The position numbers and the translations under genes are program-made. 64,000 nt of DNA from positions 2,348,001 to 2,412,000 of the forward strand of contig NZ_CP039964.1 of assembly GCF_005234135.1 (NCBI RefSeq). Reading direction: 5' to 3'. Origin of the DNA: Pseudorhodobacter turbinis (GTDB lineage: Bacteria > Pseudomonadota > Alphaproteobacteria > Rhodobacterales > Rhodobacteraceae). Shown here piece after piece: positions 54,889-63,799 of the stretch; position 1 is the first letter of the stretch, and each line of letters starts with the position of its first letter. Under the pieces are notes generated by a model. The model ran no database searches and was not told where the DNA came from. It was given only the letters and a program-made list of their open reading frames with translations.

Positions 54889-54904
54889 GTTAGGATTTCT
54901 TAAC
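54889..54904. promoter_or_regulatory. imperfect palindrome ahead of the Crp/Fnr gene
   Basis: GTTAGGATTTCTTAAC pairs at six of eight positions and abuts the ribosome site of the downstream regulator gene. It could be an operator for autoregulation, but it is only a loose match to the TTGAT/ATCAA-type box of this family. Confidence 0.3.
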
Positions 54905-54921
54905 AAAAGGAGTTTGGCCCG

Positions 54922-55620
54922 ATGAAGCCCGAACATATTCAGCTTGCCCGCCAGTCTGTTCTGTTTTCCTCTGCCCCGGCCAATGTGGTCGAGGTGCTGC
55001 TGGCTGCATCACATGTGCGCCAATATGACCGCGGTACCTGCATTTTCTTGCAAGGAGAGCGGGCAAGCGCGATCTATATCGTGGCCGAAGGCTGGGTAAA
55101 GCTGTACCGCATCGCGCCCAACGGGGCCGAGGCGGTGGTCGGCGTGTTCACCAAGGGCCATAGTTTCGGTGAGGCCGTCGCCTTTCGCCATTCCACCTAT
55201 CCCGTCGCCTCCGAGGCGGTGACCGATTGCACGCTGATTCGGATTGAGGCCAGCGTCTTTTTGCGCTTGCTGCGTGAAAACCCCGAAATCGCGATTTCGA
55301 TGCTATCTGCGACCTACACCCATCTGCACGGGCTTGTGGCGCAGATCGAGGCCTTGAAGGCGCAGACCGGTGCGCAGCGGGTGGCAGAGTTTTTGCTGGA
55401 ACTTGCCCCTTGCAGCGAAGGCCGTTGTGAGGTGACACTGCCCTATGACAAGGTGCTGATTGCAGGACGTTTGGGGATGAAACCCGAAAGCCTTAGCAGG
55501 GCGTTTGCACGGTTGAAGGAGCAGGATGTGACGATCAAGCAAAATGTGGCGATCATCGGAAATATAGCGCTGTTGCGCGACTATATCGAGCAGGACCCTG
55601 CGCAAGCGTGGGCGCGCTGA
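54922..55620 (+). CDS. Crp/Fnr-family regulator (NnrR/Dnr-like)
   Basis: A 232-residue regulator. The cyclic-nucleotide-type sensor domain covers about residues 20-135 ([30 protein letters not shown]). A C-terminal helix-turn-helix reads [24 protein letters not shown]. It lacks the N-terminal Cys cluster of oxygen-sensing Fnr, so a Dnr/NnrR-type nitric-oxide sensor role is inferred. The adjacent nor cluster supports this. AAAAGGAG precedes ATG 54922. The DUF4202 gene overlaps its stop. Confidence 0.85.
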   Translation: MKPEHIQLARQSVLFSSAPANVVEVLLAASHVRQYDRGTCIFLQGERASAIYIVAEGWVKLYRIAPNGAEAVVGVFTKGHSFGEAVAFRHSTYPVASEAVTDCTLIRIEASVFLRLLRENPEIAISMLSATYTHLHGLVAQIEALKAQTGAQRVAEFLLELAPCSEGRCEVTLPYDKVLIAGRLGMKPESLSRAFARLKEQDVTIKQNVAIIGNIALLRDYIEQDPAQAWAR

Positions 55621-56186
55621 TGACCAGACTGACCCATGCGCTGGCGATGATCGACGCCGCAAACGCCCGCGATCCAAAGCTTGAGGGTGGCCGCCCCGCA
55701 GCGCTGCTTTATGGCGAGCGGATGAGCGTGGAACTGGCGCAACTGGTGCCCGCGCCAAGCGAGGTTCTGGCGATCGCCGCCCGTGGCCAGCATATCGAAC
55801 GCTGGCTGTTATTGCGCAGTGATTTTCCGGCGGGCAAAGAGGGCTATCACGCATGGCGCAAGGAACAAGGTCGGCTGCACGGGCTGCGCGTGGCAGAAAT
55901 TATGGCCGAGTCGGGTTATGACACGGATGAATGTGCGCGTGTCGGCGTTTTGCTGCGCAAGGAAGGCATCAAGCGCGATGCTGAGGTTCAGGCGCTAGAA
56001 GACGTGATTTGCTTCACCTTCCTGCGCTGGTATTTCGAACCCTTTGCTGCCGAACGCACCGCCGAAGAGCTGCCGGGTATTGTCGCCAAAACCGCGCGCA
56101 AAATGTCGGCCAAGGGCCGTGCGCGCGCACTAAAGGAATTTGCCCTGCCCGAACCCTTTGCGGCGTCTTTTCGCGATCCGACCTAA
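55620..56186 (+). CDS. DUF4202-family protein
   Basis: A 188-residue protein whose ATG at 55620 overlaps the stop of the regulator gene (TGATG), so translation is coupled. Conserved-looking parts are ERMSVELAQL, EVLAIAARGQHIERW and HAWRKEQGRLHGLRVAEIM, the DUF4202 pattern; it also has a FTFLRWYFEPF stretch. The function is unknown, but in denitrifying alphaproteobacteria it is often linked to nor or nir genes. It overlaps norF on the other strand by 4 nt. Confidence 0.82.
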   Translation: MTRLTHALAMIDAANARDPKLEGGRPAALLYGERMSVELAQLVPAPSEVLAIAARGQHIERWLLLRSDFPAGKEGYHAWRKEQGRLHGLRVAEIMAESGYDTDECARVGVLLRKEGIKRDAEVQALEDVICFTFLRWYFEPFAAERTAEELPGIVAKTARKMSAKGRARALKEFALPEPFAASFRDPT

Positions 56187-56431
56187 CCGGCGCCAACCAC
56201 CGCCAGCCCGATCAACACCAGCATAAAAAGCCCCAGTGATATCGCAAAACCACGCGCGATATCCGGGGCTTGGCTTAACCCGAGATAACGGTTGAGGATG
56301 ATCTGCGCCTTGGCCCAAGCCAGCGGCAGCACGATTAATGCCAACCAGCGCCCCTCTAGCCCGAGGGCGGCGACGGCGGTGGACAGGATGGAAAGGGCGA
56401 TCAACATCGCCCATGCGCGTGTCAGGGTCAT
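56183..56431 (-). CDS. norF: NorF-like membrane protein of the nitric oxide reductase cluster
   Basis: An 82-residue membrane protein with about three hydrophobic segments: MLIALSILSTAVAALGLEG, LIVLPLAWAKAQIIL and ISLGLFMLVLIGLAVVGAG. It has the cytochrome-oxidase-subunit-IV-like character of NorF. ATG 56431 overlaps the norE stop by 4 nt. As the last gene of norCBQDEF it probably aids NO reductase assembly or activity; it is not catalytic. Confidence 0.85.
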   Translation of the reverse strand: MTLTRAWAMLIALSILSTAVAALGLEGRWLALIVLPLAWAKAQIILNRYLGLSQAPDIARGFAISLGLFMLVLIGLAVVGAG

Positions 56432-56988
56432 AGCAGATACACCACCGGAAAAACCAAGATCCAGACCAGATCGACCATATGCCAAAAGGCGGCACCAACC
56501 TCGACATTGGACGGGGTCGGGCGGATTGCGACGAACGCCAGCAACAACATGCCCGCGATGACATGGGCGGCATGAAATCCGGTTAGCATGAAGGAAAAGG
56601 TGAAAAACACATGGGTCTCAAAGCTGATGCCTTGGGCAAAAAGATCAGCCCATTCTTGGCCCTTAATGCCCATGAACACGGCCCCCAGCAGCGTGGCACC
56701 TGCCAGCAACGCGCGGCACCGCCACACCCTATCGGTGCTATGGGCGGCCAATGCCGCCAGCCAGCCCGAGGTGACAAGAACCACGGTGCCAATACCCGCA
56801 CCTGTGCGGTGCAGATGGGTTTGTGCCTCGGCAAAGCCCGCAGGGTCCATCAGCCGCAGGAACATAAATACCGCAAGCCCCGCGCCAAAGACCAAGAGTT
56901 CCGATACAATCAGCACCCACATCATCAGATCACCTGGCAGGTTTTCCCAAATGGGCGGCTCGGTTGTGGTTTGGTCGTATTCTGTCAT
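56428..56988 (-). CDS. norE: NorE, cytochrome c oxidase subunit III-like protein
   Basis: A 186-residue membrane protein with five or so helices. It belongs to the heme-copper oxidase subunit III family: LMMWVLIVSELLVFGAGLAV, HFF-type THVFFTFSFMLTGFHAAHV and AAFWHMVDLVWILVFPVVY. It supports NO reductase function, but is not part of the purified NorCB enzyme. It overlaps norD and norF by 4 nt each, indicating translational coupling through the operon. Confidence 0.92.
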   Translation of the reverse strand: MTEYDQTTTEPPIWENLPGDLMMWVLIVSELLVFGAGLAVFMFLRLMDPAGFAEAQTHLHRTGAGIGTVVLVTSGWLAALAAHSTDRVWRCRALLAGATLLGAVFMGIKGQEWADLFAQGISFETHVFFTFSFMLTGFHAAHVIAGMLLLAFVAIRPTPSNVEVGAAFWHMVDLVWILVFPVVYLL

Positions 56989-58943
56989 CCCATCACCAAA
57001 TGGCGGTAAATCATCGGCAGGGCTTGGGTCAGCTTTTCGGGCGCGGGGATCAGGGTGAAACCGCCCTGATCAAAGATGCGCGGGAACCAGCTTTTGCCGT
57101 CGCGGTCCACGGTGATGCCAAAGACCGAATGCCCCATGCGGCGCGCCTCGCGGACGGCCATTCGGCTGTCCTCAATCCCGTGGCGGCCCTCGTAATGGTC
57201 AAGGTCATTGGGCTTGCCATCGGTGATCACCAAAAGCAATCGCCGCTTGCGCCCTTGCTGGGCCAGTTCCGCCGAGACATGACGGATTGCGGCCCCCAGA
57301 CGGGTATAATGGCCCGGCCGCAGGCTGGCGATTTTCGCCTCCACACCGGGGCCCATCTTCTCATCAAAGCGTTTCGCGCGTTGCACATAAACCCGGTCCC
57401 GCTTGAGCGAGGAAAACGCGTTGATCGCCACATCATCGCCGCAGGTATCCAGCCCCCACGCCAGCGCGGTCAGGGCCTCTCGTTCAACATCAATTACCGC
57501 GCGGCCGCCGTGGCCGTGGCCGGGGATAGCGCTTTCGGTTGACCGCGACACATCCAAAAGGATTGACACCGCCAGATCGCGTTTTTCGGTCCGGCTTTGC
57601 CGCCATATCCGGTCAGAGCCGTCTCCCGTTGCCATGAAATCGACCTGAGCGCGCACGGTGCGGTCCATATCCAGTTCCTCGCCCTCGGGGTGGCCGGGGG
57701 TCGATATGCGGCTGGGGCGCAAAGCCTCAAACTGGCGGCGAACGGCGCGAATGCGGGCCTGTGCGGCTGGGTCATCCTGAAACGGTGATACATCTGCGCG
57801 GGCCACGATGTCAGAGGACAAAACCCGCGCATGTGCGGGCAGATAGGTTCCCGTCCGCACATCCCATTCGGGATAGGTGCTGATGCCCGAAAGGGACTCG
57901 CGGTCGACATCCTCGGGGGCGAGGTCGAGGTGCAATTTCAGGCGTGTGGCGGGTGCTTTGGAAAGCTGCCCAAGGCCGATTTCATCATGATCATCGGCGG
58001 CCTTTTTGGCGTCGTCGTCATCATCCTCATCCACGCGGCGATTGAGGTTGACGAATTCCGCCCAAGACAGGATCGCCTCGAACTTATGCAAGATAAAGCT
58101 GTCGTTACGTTCTGCCTGATCGGATTTGCGGCGCTTGGCGCGGCGGGTGCGGCCCTCGGCATCGCCTTGTTCGGGGGTGCCTTCGGTTTCGCGGGATTCG
58201 ACGACCGTGGCCTCGGATCGGTCCAGCTTGCGCAGGTCGGGCCAAAGCGCCACGGGGCGGAACGGGCGGTAGCCGCGCGGGGCGCGGTAGGCCGACAGAT
58301 CGCCGGAGGTGACCGCCGCCAGCATCCGCGCGGCCTTGGGCGACAGCGGGGCAGGGTCGCCCAGAATGTGCAGGATAACCGCCTCTACGGTGCGCTCTGC
58401 ATCGGGCAGGCGCGGGGTCTTGCGGGTGGCCAGAATGGCCCCGCACAGATCGGCGTAAAGCGGGCGAAAGCCGGGGGCATTTTCCAGCGTATCGGCAACC
58501 ATTTTCTGTGCCGCCGACAAAGCGGCGAGATCGGCGCGCAGCTTGTCATCATTGGCCGCAAAGCCACCCGCATGGGCCGCGCAGGCCGCAAGCCAGATGT
58601 AAAGGGCGGCATTGGCCTCAGCCGCGGGAAAGACCGCCAGAGATTCGGGCAGGCGCAGGGCGGCGCCGTCAAAGCTGGCGCGCGGGGCCTCATCGGCCCA
58701 AGTGCCCAGCTTGCGCTTGAGCGAGAGACGGTGGTGGCTGACCTCATCCGTGACGGGTTTAAGCTCTACCGCCGGATCACCGCCCAGGCCGCGAAAAAGA
58801 ACTGCCAGCCGTCCGCCCACTTGTGACAGTGGGACACGGGCTCCGTCGTGCACGGGATCAGCGTCCAGACGACTGGCAAAGGCGTGCCACAGTTTCCCGA
58901 TCGTTTCTTCGGGTTCCCATGGTTCAAATTCGATCCGTGACAT
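56985..58943 (-). CDS. norD: NorD, VWA-domain NO reductase activation protein
   Basis: A 652-residue soluble protein from ATG 58943 (MSRIEFEPWEPEETIG). The C-terminal von Willebrand factor A domain has the metal-ion-dependent adhesion motif SILLDVSRSTES (D-x-S-x-S) at about residue 465 and a later TDGKPND. The middle is very acidic (DEDDDDDAKK). NorD works with the AAA+ protein NorQ to insert iron or activate NorB. The gap to norQ is 8 nt and it overlaps norE by 4 nt. Confidence 0.93.
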   Translation of the reverse strand: MSRIEFEPWEPEETIGKLWHAFASRLDADPVHDGARVPLSQVGGRLAVLFRGLGGDPAVELKPVTDEVSHHRLSLKRKLGTWADEAPRASFDGAALRLPESLAVFPAAEANAALYIWLAACAAHAGGFAANDDKLRADLAALSAAQKMVADTLENAPGFRPLYADLCGAILATRKTPRLPDAERTVEAVILHILGDPAPLSPKAARMLAAVTSGDLSAYRAPRGYRPFRPVALWPDLRKLDRSEATVVESRETEGTPEQGDAEGRTRRAKRRKSDQAERNDSFILHKFEAILSWAEFVNLNRRVDEDDDDDAKKAADDHDEIGLGQLSKAPATRLKLHLDLAPEDVDRESLSGISTYPEWDVRTGTYLPAHARVLSSDIVARADVSPFQDDPAAQARIRAVRRQFEALRPSRISTPGHPEGEELDMDRTVRAQVDFMATGDGSDRIWRQSRTEKRDLAVSILLDVSRSTESAIPGHGHGGRAVIDVEREALTALAWGLDTCGDDVAINAFSSLKRDRVYVQRAKRFDEKMGPGVEAKIASLRPGHYTRLGAAIRHVSAELAQQGRKRRLLLVITDGKPNDLDHYEGRHGIEDSRMAVREARRMGHSVFGITVDRDGKSWFPRIFDQGGFTLIPAPEKLTQALPMIYRHLVMG

Positions 58944-58951
58944 CACCGGCC

Positions 58952-59758
58952 TCACCCGAAAACGGCAGTCACGAGATCGCGGAGCCCCGCCTTAACATCC
59001 GCATCATCGGTCAAAGGCTCGATCATTGCGGTTTGGATCGCGCGCTCAATCGCCATTCCGCCCGCAATCAGCGTGGCGGCATAGACCACAAGACGGGTGG
59101 AGACCCCTTCCTCTAGGTCCTGACCTTTCATGGCGCGCAATTTGTTGGCCAAGCGGACAAGGGGCTTTACCCGTTCCGCGTCCAGCCCGGATTCGCGGGC
59201 CACAACGGGGATTTCATGTTCCATCTTGGGGAAATTGAATTCGAGGCTGACAAACCGCTGACGGGTGGAGGGTTTGAGCGTTTTCATGATGTTCTGGTAG
59301 CCGGGGTTATAGCTGGCAACCAGCAAAAAGCCGGGGGCTGCGACCAATTCCTCGCCGGTGCGGTCGATGGGCAGGATGCGCCGGTCATCGGTCAAAGGGT
59401 GCAAGACGACGGTGACATCGCGCCGCGCCTCGACCACCTCATCAAGATAGCAAATCGCACCCTCGCGTACGGCACGCGTCAGGGGGCCATCGACCCAAAC
59501 CGTCTCACCACCCTTGAGCAGATAGCGACCGATCAGATCGGCGGCGGAAAGATCATCATGGCAGGCCACCGTATAAAGCGGGCGGCCAAGCCGTGCGGCC
59601 ATATGGGCCACAAAGCGCGTCTTGCCACAGCCGGTTGGCCCCTTGAGCAAAACCGGAAGATCATGGGCCGCAGCGGCAGCGAAGATATCGCACTCATCGC
59701 TTTGCGGCAGGTAGAAGGGGGCATCTGCCGCCCCCTTCAGGTTCAGGGTTCCGTCCAT
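58952..59758 (-). CDS. norQ: NorQ, MoxR-family AAA+ ATPase
   Basis: A 268-residue ATPase needed to activate nitric oxide reductase. Walker A is LLKGPTGCGKTRFVAHMA at about residues 40-57 and Walker B is AICYLDEVVEARRD. The sensor-1 region is LLVASYNPGYQ. ATG 59758 has GGAG 9 nt upstream; ATG 59764, overlapping the norB stop, is equally in frame but has too short a spacing. It pairs with the VWA protein NorD immediately downstream, as in other MoxR-VWA chaperone pairs. Confidence 0.93.
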   Translation of the reverse strand: MDGTLNLKGAADAPFYLPQSDECDIFAAAAAHDLPVLLKGPTGCGKTRFVAHMAARLGRPLYTVACHDDLSAADLIGRYLLKGGETVWVDGPLTRAVREGAICYLDEVVEARRDVTVVLHPLTDDRRILPIDRTGEELVAAPGFLLVASYNPGYQNIMKTLKPSTRQRFVSLEFNFPKMEHEIPVVARESGLDAERVKPLVRLANKLRAMKGQDLEEGVSTRLVVYAATLIAGGMAIERAIQTAMIEPLTDDADVKAGLRDLVTAVFG

Positions 59759-59763
59759 TGTCA

Positions 59764-61161
59764 TCACTCCGCTGCAATATGGTCGGGATCGCTTTTCAGG
59801 CGGTCACGTTCGATTGGGCCGGGGCTTACGATCTCTTTGCGGGGCCGCAGCACCGCATAGAGGAACAAGAGCGCGCCCAGAACAACCGCCACACCAGAGC
59901 CAAAGCGCATGACGAAGAAGATCCAGAGCTGGTCTTGGACATCCATGAACGCCTCGCCGTTCACGCGTTGCAGGTGGGTTTGCACCGTACCGGCCAGCGT
60001 CAGCGTCACGGTCATAAACACCATCCCCGATGACATCAGCCAGAAGGACGCCATGTTCAGCACCTGATTATAGGGATCACGGCCCAGAAGCTGCGGCATC
60101 GCATAGGTGATGATCGCAAGGTTCAGCGAGACATAGGCCCCGAAGAAGGCAAGGTGGCCGTGGGCCGCGGTGATCTGCGTGCCGTGGGTGTAATAGTTTA
60201 CCCCGTGCAGCGTGTGCAAAAAGCCCCAGACGCCGGCACCAAAGAAGGCAAGTGTGGCGCAGCCCAAAGACCAGAGCAAAGCGGCCTTGTTGGGGTGATC
60301 GCGGCGGCCTTTCCAGACCATGACAAAGGCAAACGCCATCATGCCAAAGAAAGGAACCACCTCAAAGGTCGAGAAGATAGACCCGATCCAGAGCCAATAG
60401 CCCGGCATCCCGATGAAGAAATAGTGGTGACCCGTGCCAAGGATGCCCGAAAACAACGCAGTGGCCACGATAACATAGAGCCATTTCTCAACGATCTCGC
60501 GGTCAACACCTGTCAGCTTCATCATCAAAAAGGCAAGGATAGAGGCCATCACCAGCTCCCAAGTGCCTTCAACCCAGAGATGGATCACGAACCACCAGTA
60601 TTGCTTGTCGAGTGCCAAGTTATCGGGGTTATAGAATGCAAAGAGGAACAGCAGCGCGATCAACCACAGGCCCAAAATCAGGATATTGGTGATCGCGGTT
60701 TTCTTGCCCTTCAGCACTGTCATCGAGATGTTGTAAAGGAAGATCAATGCCGCCACGACGATGCCGACCTTGACCCAGCGGGGTTGCTCAAGGAACTCAC
60801 GCCCCTCTTTGCCCAGCATAAAATTGCCCTCAAACAGGTTGAAGGTATAGGTCAGGACCACACCGGCGGTGCCGATGATCAGGATCGCAAGCTGCAAATA
60901 GGCCAGCTTGGTCGAATGGATTTCCTGCTCGGATTCCTCGGGCACAAGGTAATAGGCCGCGCCGAAAAAGCCCAGCAAAAGCCAGACGATAAGACTGTTG
61001 GTGTGCAGCATACGCGCCACGTTAAAGGGCAAAATCTCTGTCAGGAAGTTACCGTCGACATAGATCCAGCCCATGACAAGCCCAAGCGTAACCTGAACGG
61101 CAAAAAGCGCCATTGCAGTTACGAAATAGGCCAGAGCGATCTTTTGGGTTTTGTATTTCAT
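59764..61161 (-). CDS. norB: nitric oxide reductase large subunit (cytochrome b)
   Basis: Catalytic subunit of cytochrome-c-dependent NO reductase: two NO plus two electrons give N2O. It is 465 residues with about 12 membrane helices. Heme-copper superfamily markers include HTNSLIVWLLLGFFGAAY, HLWVEGTWELV, GTGHHYFFIG (the non-heme iron and heme ligands) and HLAFFGAYVSLNLAI. It follows norC by 12 nt. Its stop overlaps the norQ start region. Confidence 0.97.
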   Translation of the reverse strand: MKYKTQKIALAYFVTAMALFAVQVTLGLVMGWIYVDGNFLTEILPFNVARMLHTNSLIVWLLLGFFGAAYYLVPEESEQEIHSTKLAYLQLAILIIGTAGVVLTYTFNLFEGNFMLGKEGREFLEQPRWVKVGIVVAALIFLYNISMTVLKGKKTAITNILILGLWLIALLFLFAFYNPDNLALDKQYWWFVIHLWVEGTWELVMASILAFLMMKLTGVDREIVEKWLYVIVATALFSGILGTGHHYFFIGMPGYWLWIGSIFSTFEVVPFFGMMAFAFVMVWKGRRDHPNKAALLWSLGCATLAFFGAGVWGFLHTLHGVNYYTHGTQITAAHGHLAFFGAYVSLNLAIITYAMPQLLGRDPYNQVLNMASFWLMSSGMVFMTVTLTLAGTVQTHLQRVNGEAFMDVQDQLWIFFVMRFGSGVAVVLGALLFLYAVLRPRKEIVSPGPIERDRLKSDPDHIAAE

Positions 61162-61173
61162 TATTCTGTCCCC

Positions 61174-61626
61174 TTAACCCGCATCATTCGGCGGCCAGTC
61201 CTGATTGCGGATCGTATTGGTCCACAGCAGGAAATCGGCCAATTCGCGGTATTCGGCGTCGGTCAGGTTGAAGTTTGGCATCTGGCGGCGGCCCTCGATG
61301 CCGGTGGGCATGGCGTCCATCCAACCCTTAAGGCTTTCAAACGCGGCCTCTTGGTCGTCCTCGACGCCCCAGCGGGTCATGACGTTGCCCAGCTCGGGGG
61401 CGAAATAGGCGCCTTCGCCCAAAATCGTGTGACAGTTCACGCAGCCATGTTTTTCCCACAGATGTTTGCCTGCGGCGACTTCTTTGGTCAGCGTTGCCCT
61501 GTCTGTCGATACATTGACGATGTAGTAGTGAGAGTGGACCGAAAGACCCACGAATATTGCGATAAAGAACAGCGACCCGCCGTAAAAGATGTTGCGGGCC
61601 ATGCTCTTGGTCATGACTTCGCGCAT
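61174..61626 (-). CDS. norC: nitric oxide reductase small subunit (cytochrome c)
   Basis: Membrane-anchored cytochrome c that passes electrons to NorB, 150 residues. One N-terminal transmembrane helix (IFYGGSLFFIAIFVGLSV) is followed by the heme-binding CVNCH at residues 62-66 and a likely axial Met in RRQMPNF. GGAAGGA lies 7 nt before ATG 61626. It is the first gene of norCBQDEF, with an NnrR/FNR-type box about 63 nt upstream. Confidence 0.96.
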   Translation of the reverse strand: MREVMTKSMARNIFYGGSLFFIAIFVGLSVHSHYYIVNVSTDRATLTKEVAAGKHLWEKHGCVNCHTILGEGAYFAPELGNVMTRWGVEDDQEAAFESLKGWMDAMPTGIEGRRQMPNFNLTDAEYRELADFLLWTNTIRNQDWPPNDAG

Positions 61627-61688
61627 GCGATGGTCCTTCCCAATGATTACAGATTGTTTTTGTATGGAATGGCCGCGGGCGGCGGGCC

Positions 61689-61702
61689 TTAACCAAAGTC
61701 AA
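61689..61702 (-). promoter_or_regulatory. NnrR/FNR-type box before norC
   Basis: On the minus strand TTGAC-TTTG-GTTAA matches the TTGAC-N4-GTCAA family consensus at nine of ten positions. It is centred about 70 nt before the norC start, suitable for activation near -41. The Crp/Fnr gene at 54922 is the obvious candidate regulator. Confidence 0.65.
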
Positions 61703-61724
61703 TCGCCGCGTGTGAATTCAGGTT

Positions 61725-62597
61725 TTAGACAATTCTTTCCAATGCAGCCTGCGGGAAGCGGCTAAGGGCTGTGTTGATCGCCGGTCGGGGCATCAGACAA
61801 AAGGCGGTGGAAAGCGCATCGGCAAGCGCGGCCGTGGGTGCGGAGACCGACACCGTGGACCAAAGCGGGGCCAGCTTTGGGTGCAAGATATGCGGGCTTG
61901 CCTGCCCGATCAACGTGCCACGCGGGCTGGAGGTGGCAAGCGCGCGGTTTGACAGGTCAACACGTGCCAGCTCTGCGCCATCGGGGGCGGTGATGGCCGC
62001 GCGCCACGGGGTGCCGTTTTGGCTGTGGCCAAGGGCGATAACTTCTCCCATATCAATCAAGACATCACGGAATCCTTCGGCGCGCAGCAGCTTTGCGATA
62101 CGGTCAGCGGCCCAACCTTGGGCAATGCCGTTGAAACTAAGCGCCATGCCATGCGGCAGGGTGATTTCGGTCTTGCTATGGGTGACACGGCCCCAGCCGA
62201 CATGTTTCGCCGCGGCCTGCGTGTCGGTGCCCTGCGCCTGCGCCAGCCAAAGCGGCTGAACCGAGGGGTCAAAGGCGCCATTGGTCGCCCTGTGGACTTG
62301 GGTCGAAAGCGTCATCAGCCCCGCCAGATCAGGCCCGGGATAAAAGATCTTTCCATCCCGGTTCAACCTGCGCAGCGCGCTGTCTTGGTGCAATGAGGCG
62401 GCTTGTTCAATCTGCGCAATCACGCGCTCTACCCCATGCCAGACCAGTGCTGCCCGCGCAGCAGGCACGCCGACCAACCGCAGATGCAGCGCGGCCCCCA
62501 AGCCCTTGCCATGCCAGTCCTGCACCTGTGCGCTGGCAAGCGTCGGACTGGCGGCAAAAGCGGCGGAGATTGCAAGGAAGCGGCGACGTTTCATCAT
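61725..62597 (-). CDS. ApbE-family FAD:protein FMN transferase (NosX/NirX type)
   Basis: Periplasmic flavin transferase, 290 residues. It has a twin-arginine signal (MMKRRRFLAISAAFAASP). Family motifs are GAFDPSVQPLW, SFNGIAQGWAADRIAKLL and DVLIDMGEVIALG. In denitrifiers such proteins (NosX or NirX) attach FMN to the partner NosR or NirI; one lies upstream here. Its first ATG overlaps the nnrS stop. Which of NosX or NirX it is depends on genes beyond the edge. Confidence 0.9.
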   Translation of the reverse strand: MMKRRRFLAISAAFAASPTLASAQVQDWHGKGLGAALHLRLVGVPAARAALVWHGVERVIAQIEQAASLHQDSALRRLNRDGKIFYPGPDLAGLMTLSTQVHRATNGAFDPSVQPLWLAQAQGTDTQAAAKHVGWGRVTHSKTEITLPHGMALSFNGIAQGWAADRIAKLLRAEGFRDVLIDMGEVIALGHSQNGTPWRAAITAPDGAELARVDLSNRALATSSPRGTLIGQASPHILHPKLAPLWSTVSVSAPTAALADALSTAFCLMPRPAINTALSRFPQAALERIV

Positions 62598-63799
62598 TGC
62601 GTGGCCTTTTCTGTGCGGTTGGCGCGTGGGCCCCAGATCGGCCCCCAAAGGCAGGCAGCAAACAATGCAAAGGCGATGATCCACAGCGCCCCCGCCGTCA
62701 GCACCGCCGGATAGTAAAGCGCGGGCAGCACCGAGCCTATGATGCGCGCCAATACCGCCAGTGGGATCAGCGCATAGCCAACGGCCACCCCGCGCGGCGC
62801 AACCAACGCCCGCCCGCTATGACCCAATATCGCGCGGGACATCACGGCATAAGTCATGGTGCCAACGCCGCCGATGCCCAAGATATGAAGGGCGGCCACC
62901 TCGGTCCCGATCCCGATATCGGCAAGCCCGAGCGCCAAAAACCCTGCCGCATTTAGCGCGTATCCAAGGTGCAGCACCCATAATATCGGCTGCTTCCACG
63001 TCCAAAGACCACGCCACAGTGCCACGCGCGCCAATCCGGCAATACCGGCGGCAATCGCGGTGGCCCCCATGATCCCATCAGGCAGGCCCAAAAGATAACC
63101 CGCAGGCTGGGTCAAGGCCGCCGCGATCGCAAAAGCTGCCAAGGGCGCGGGGTTATGTGGCAGCCCGTGCTCGCGGCCCGCGCGGACCATCGCGTTGCGG
63201 GTAAAGCCCGGTGTGACCCGCCCGCCAAGCACCATGATCATGGCGCAAAGCGTCACCAGCCCCATCCTCAAGCCTGCCCAAACACCATCTTGCAGCAGCT
63301 CGCCCCATTCCAGATGGACCATCAAATTGGCCGCCCAGTAAAGCGAGAGGATCACCATAAAGACCATCTGTTGTGGCTTGGGCTTGTGCAGCAGTTGCAC
63401 CAAAACCTTCAACATCAAGACAGGCACAAAAGCCAGATCGGCCACGGCCACCACTACGGGCGGCAAAACGCTGGAATACCAAAGCGCCAACCGCCCCAGC
63501 AGCCAAAGCCCCGCAACCACGGCGATAAACACATGTGGCGCGGCCTTGGCCCCGGTCCAGTTCGGCACCGCCGTCAGGAAAAACCCGCCAACAGCGGCCG
63601 CACCAAAGCCAAAGATCATCTCATGCGCGTGCCACAGGTGCGGGGCGGGGCGCGGGGGCAAATCAACCATCCCGCCCATCGCCTGAATGACCAGCCAGCC
63701 TTCCCAGACTGCAATGGACAGTACGGCAAACAGGGCCGCCGCCAGAAAAAAGACCCTGTAACCATCGCTAAAGAAACGTTTGAGGGTGGGCATCGTCAT
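62594..63799 (-). CDS. nnrS: NnrS-family heme-copper membrane protein
   Basis: A 401-residue membrane protein with about 12 helices. The NnrS hallmark LWHAHEMIFGFGAAAVGGFFLTAVPNWTG-like stretch is present in its parts: HAHEMIFGFG, then FFLTAVPNWTG. NnrS proteins bind heme and copper and relieve nitric-oxide stress on iron-sulfur clusters and denitrification genes. The ATG overlaps the nosR/nirI stop (ATGA) and its own stop overlaps the apbE start, so the three genes form a tightly coupled operon. Confidence 0.92.
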   Translation of the reverse strand: MTMPTLKRFFSDGYRVFFLAAALFAVLSIAVWEGWLVIQAMGGMVDLPPRPAPHLWHAHEMIFGFGAAAVGGFFLTAVPNWTGAKAAPHVFIAVVAGLWLLGRLALWYSSVLPPVVVAVADLAFVPVLMLKVLVQLLHKPKPQQMVFMVILSLYWAANLMVHLEWGELLQDGVWAGLRMGLVTLCAMIMVLGGRVTPGFTRNAMVRAGREHGLPHNPAPLAAFAIAAALTQPAGYLLGLPDGIMGATAIAAGIAGLARVALWRGLWTWKQPILWVLHLGYALNAAGFLALGLADIGIGTEVAALHILGIGGVGTMTYAVMSRAILGHSGRALVAPRGVAVGYALIPLAVLARIIGSVLPALYYPAVLTAGALWIIAFALFAACLWGPIWGPRANRTEKATQ

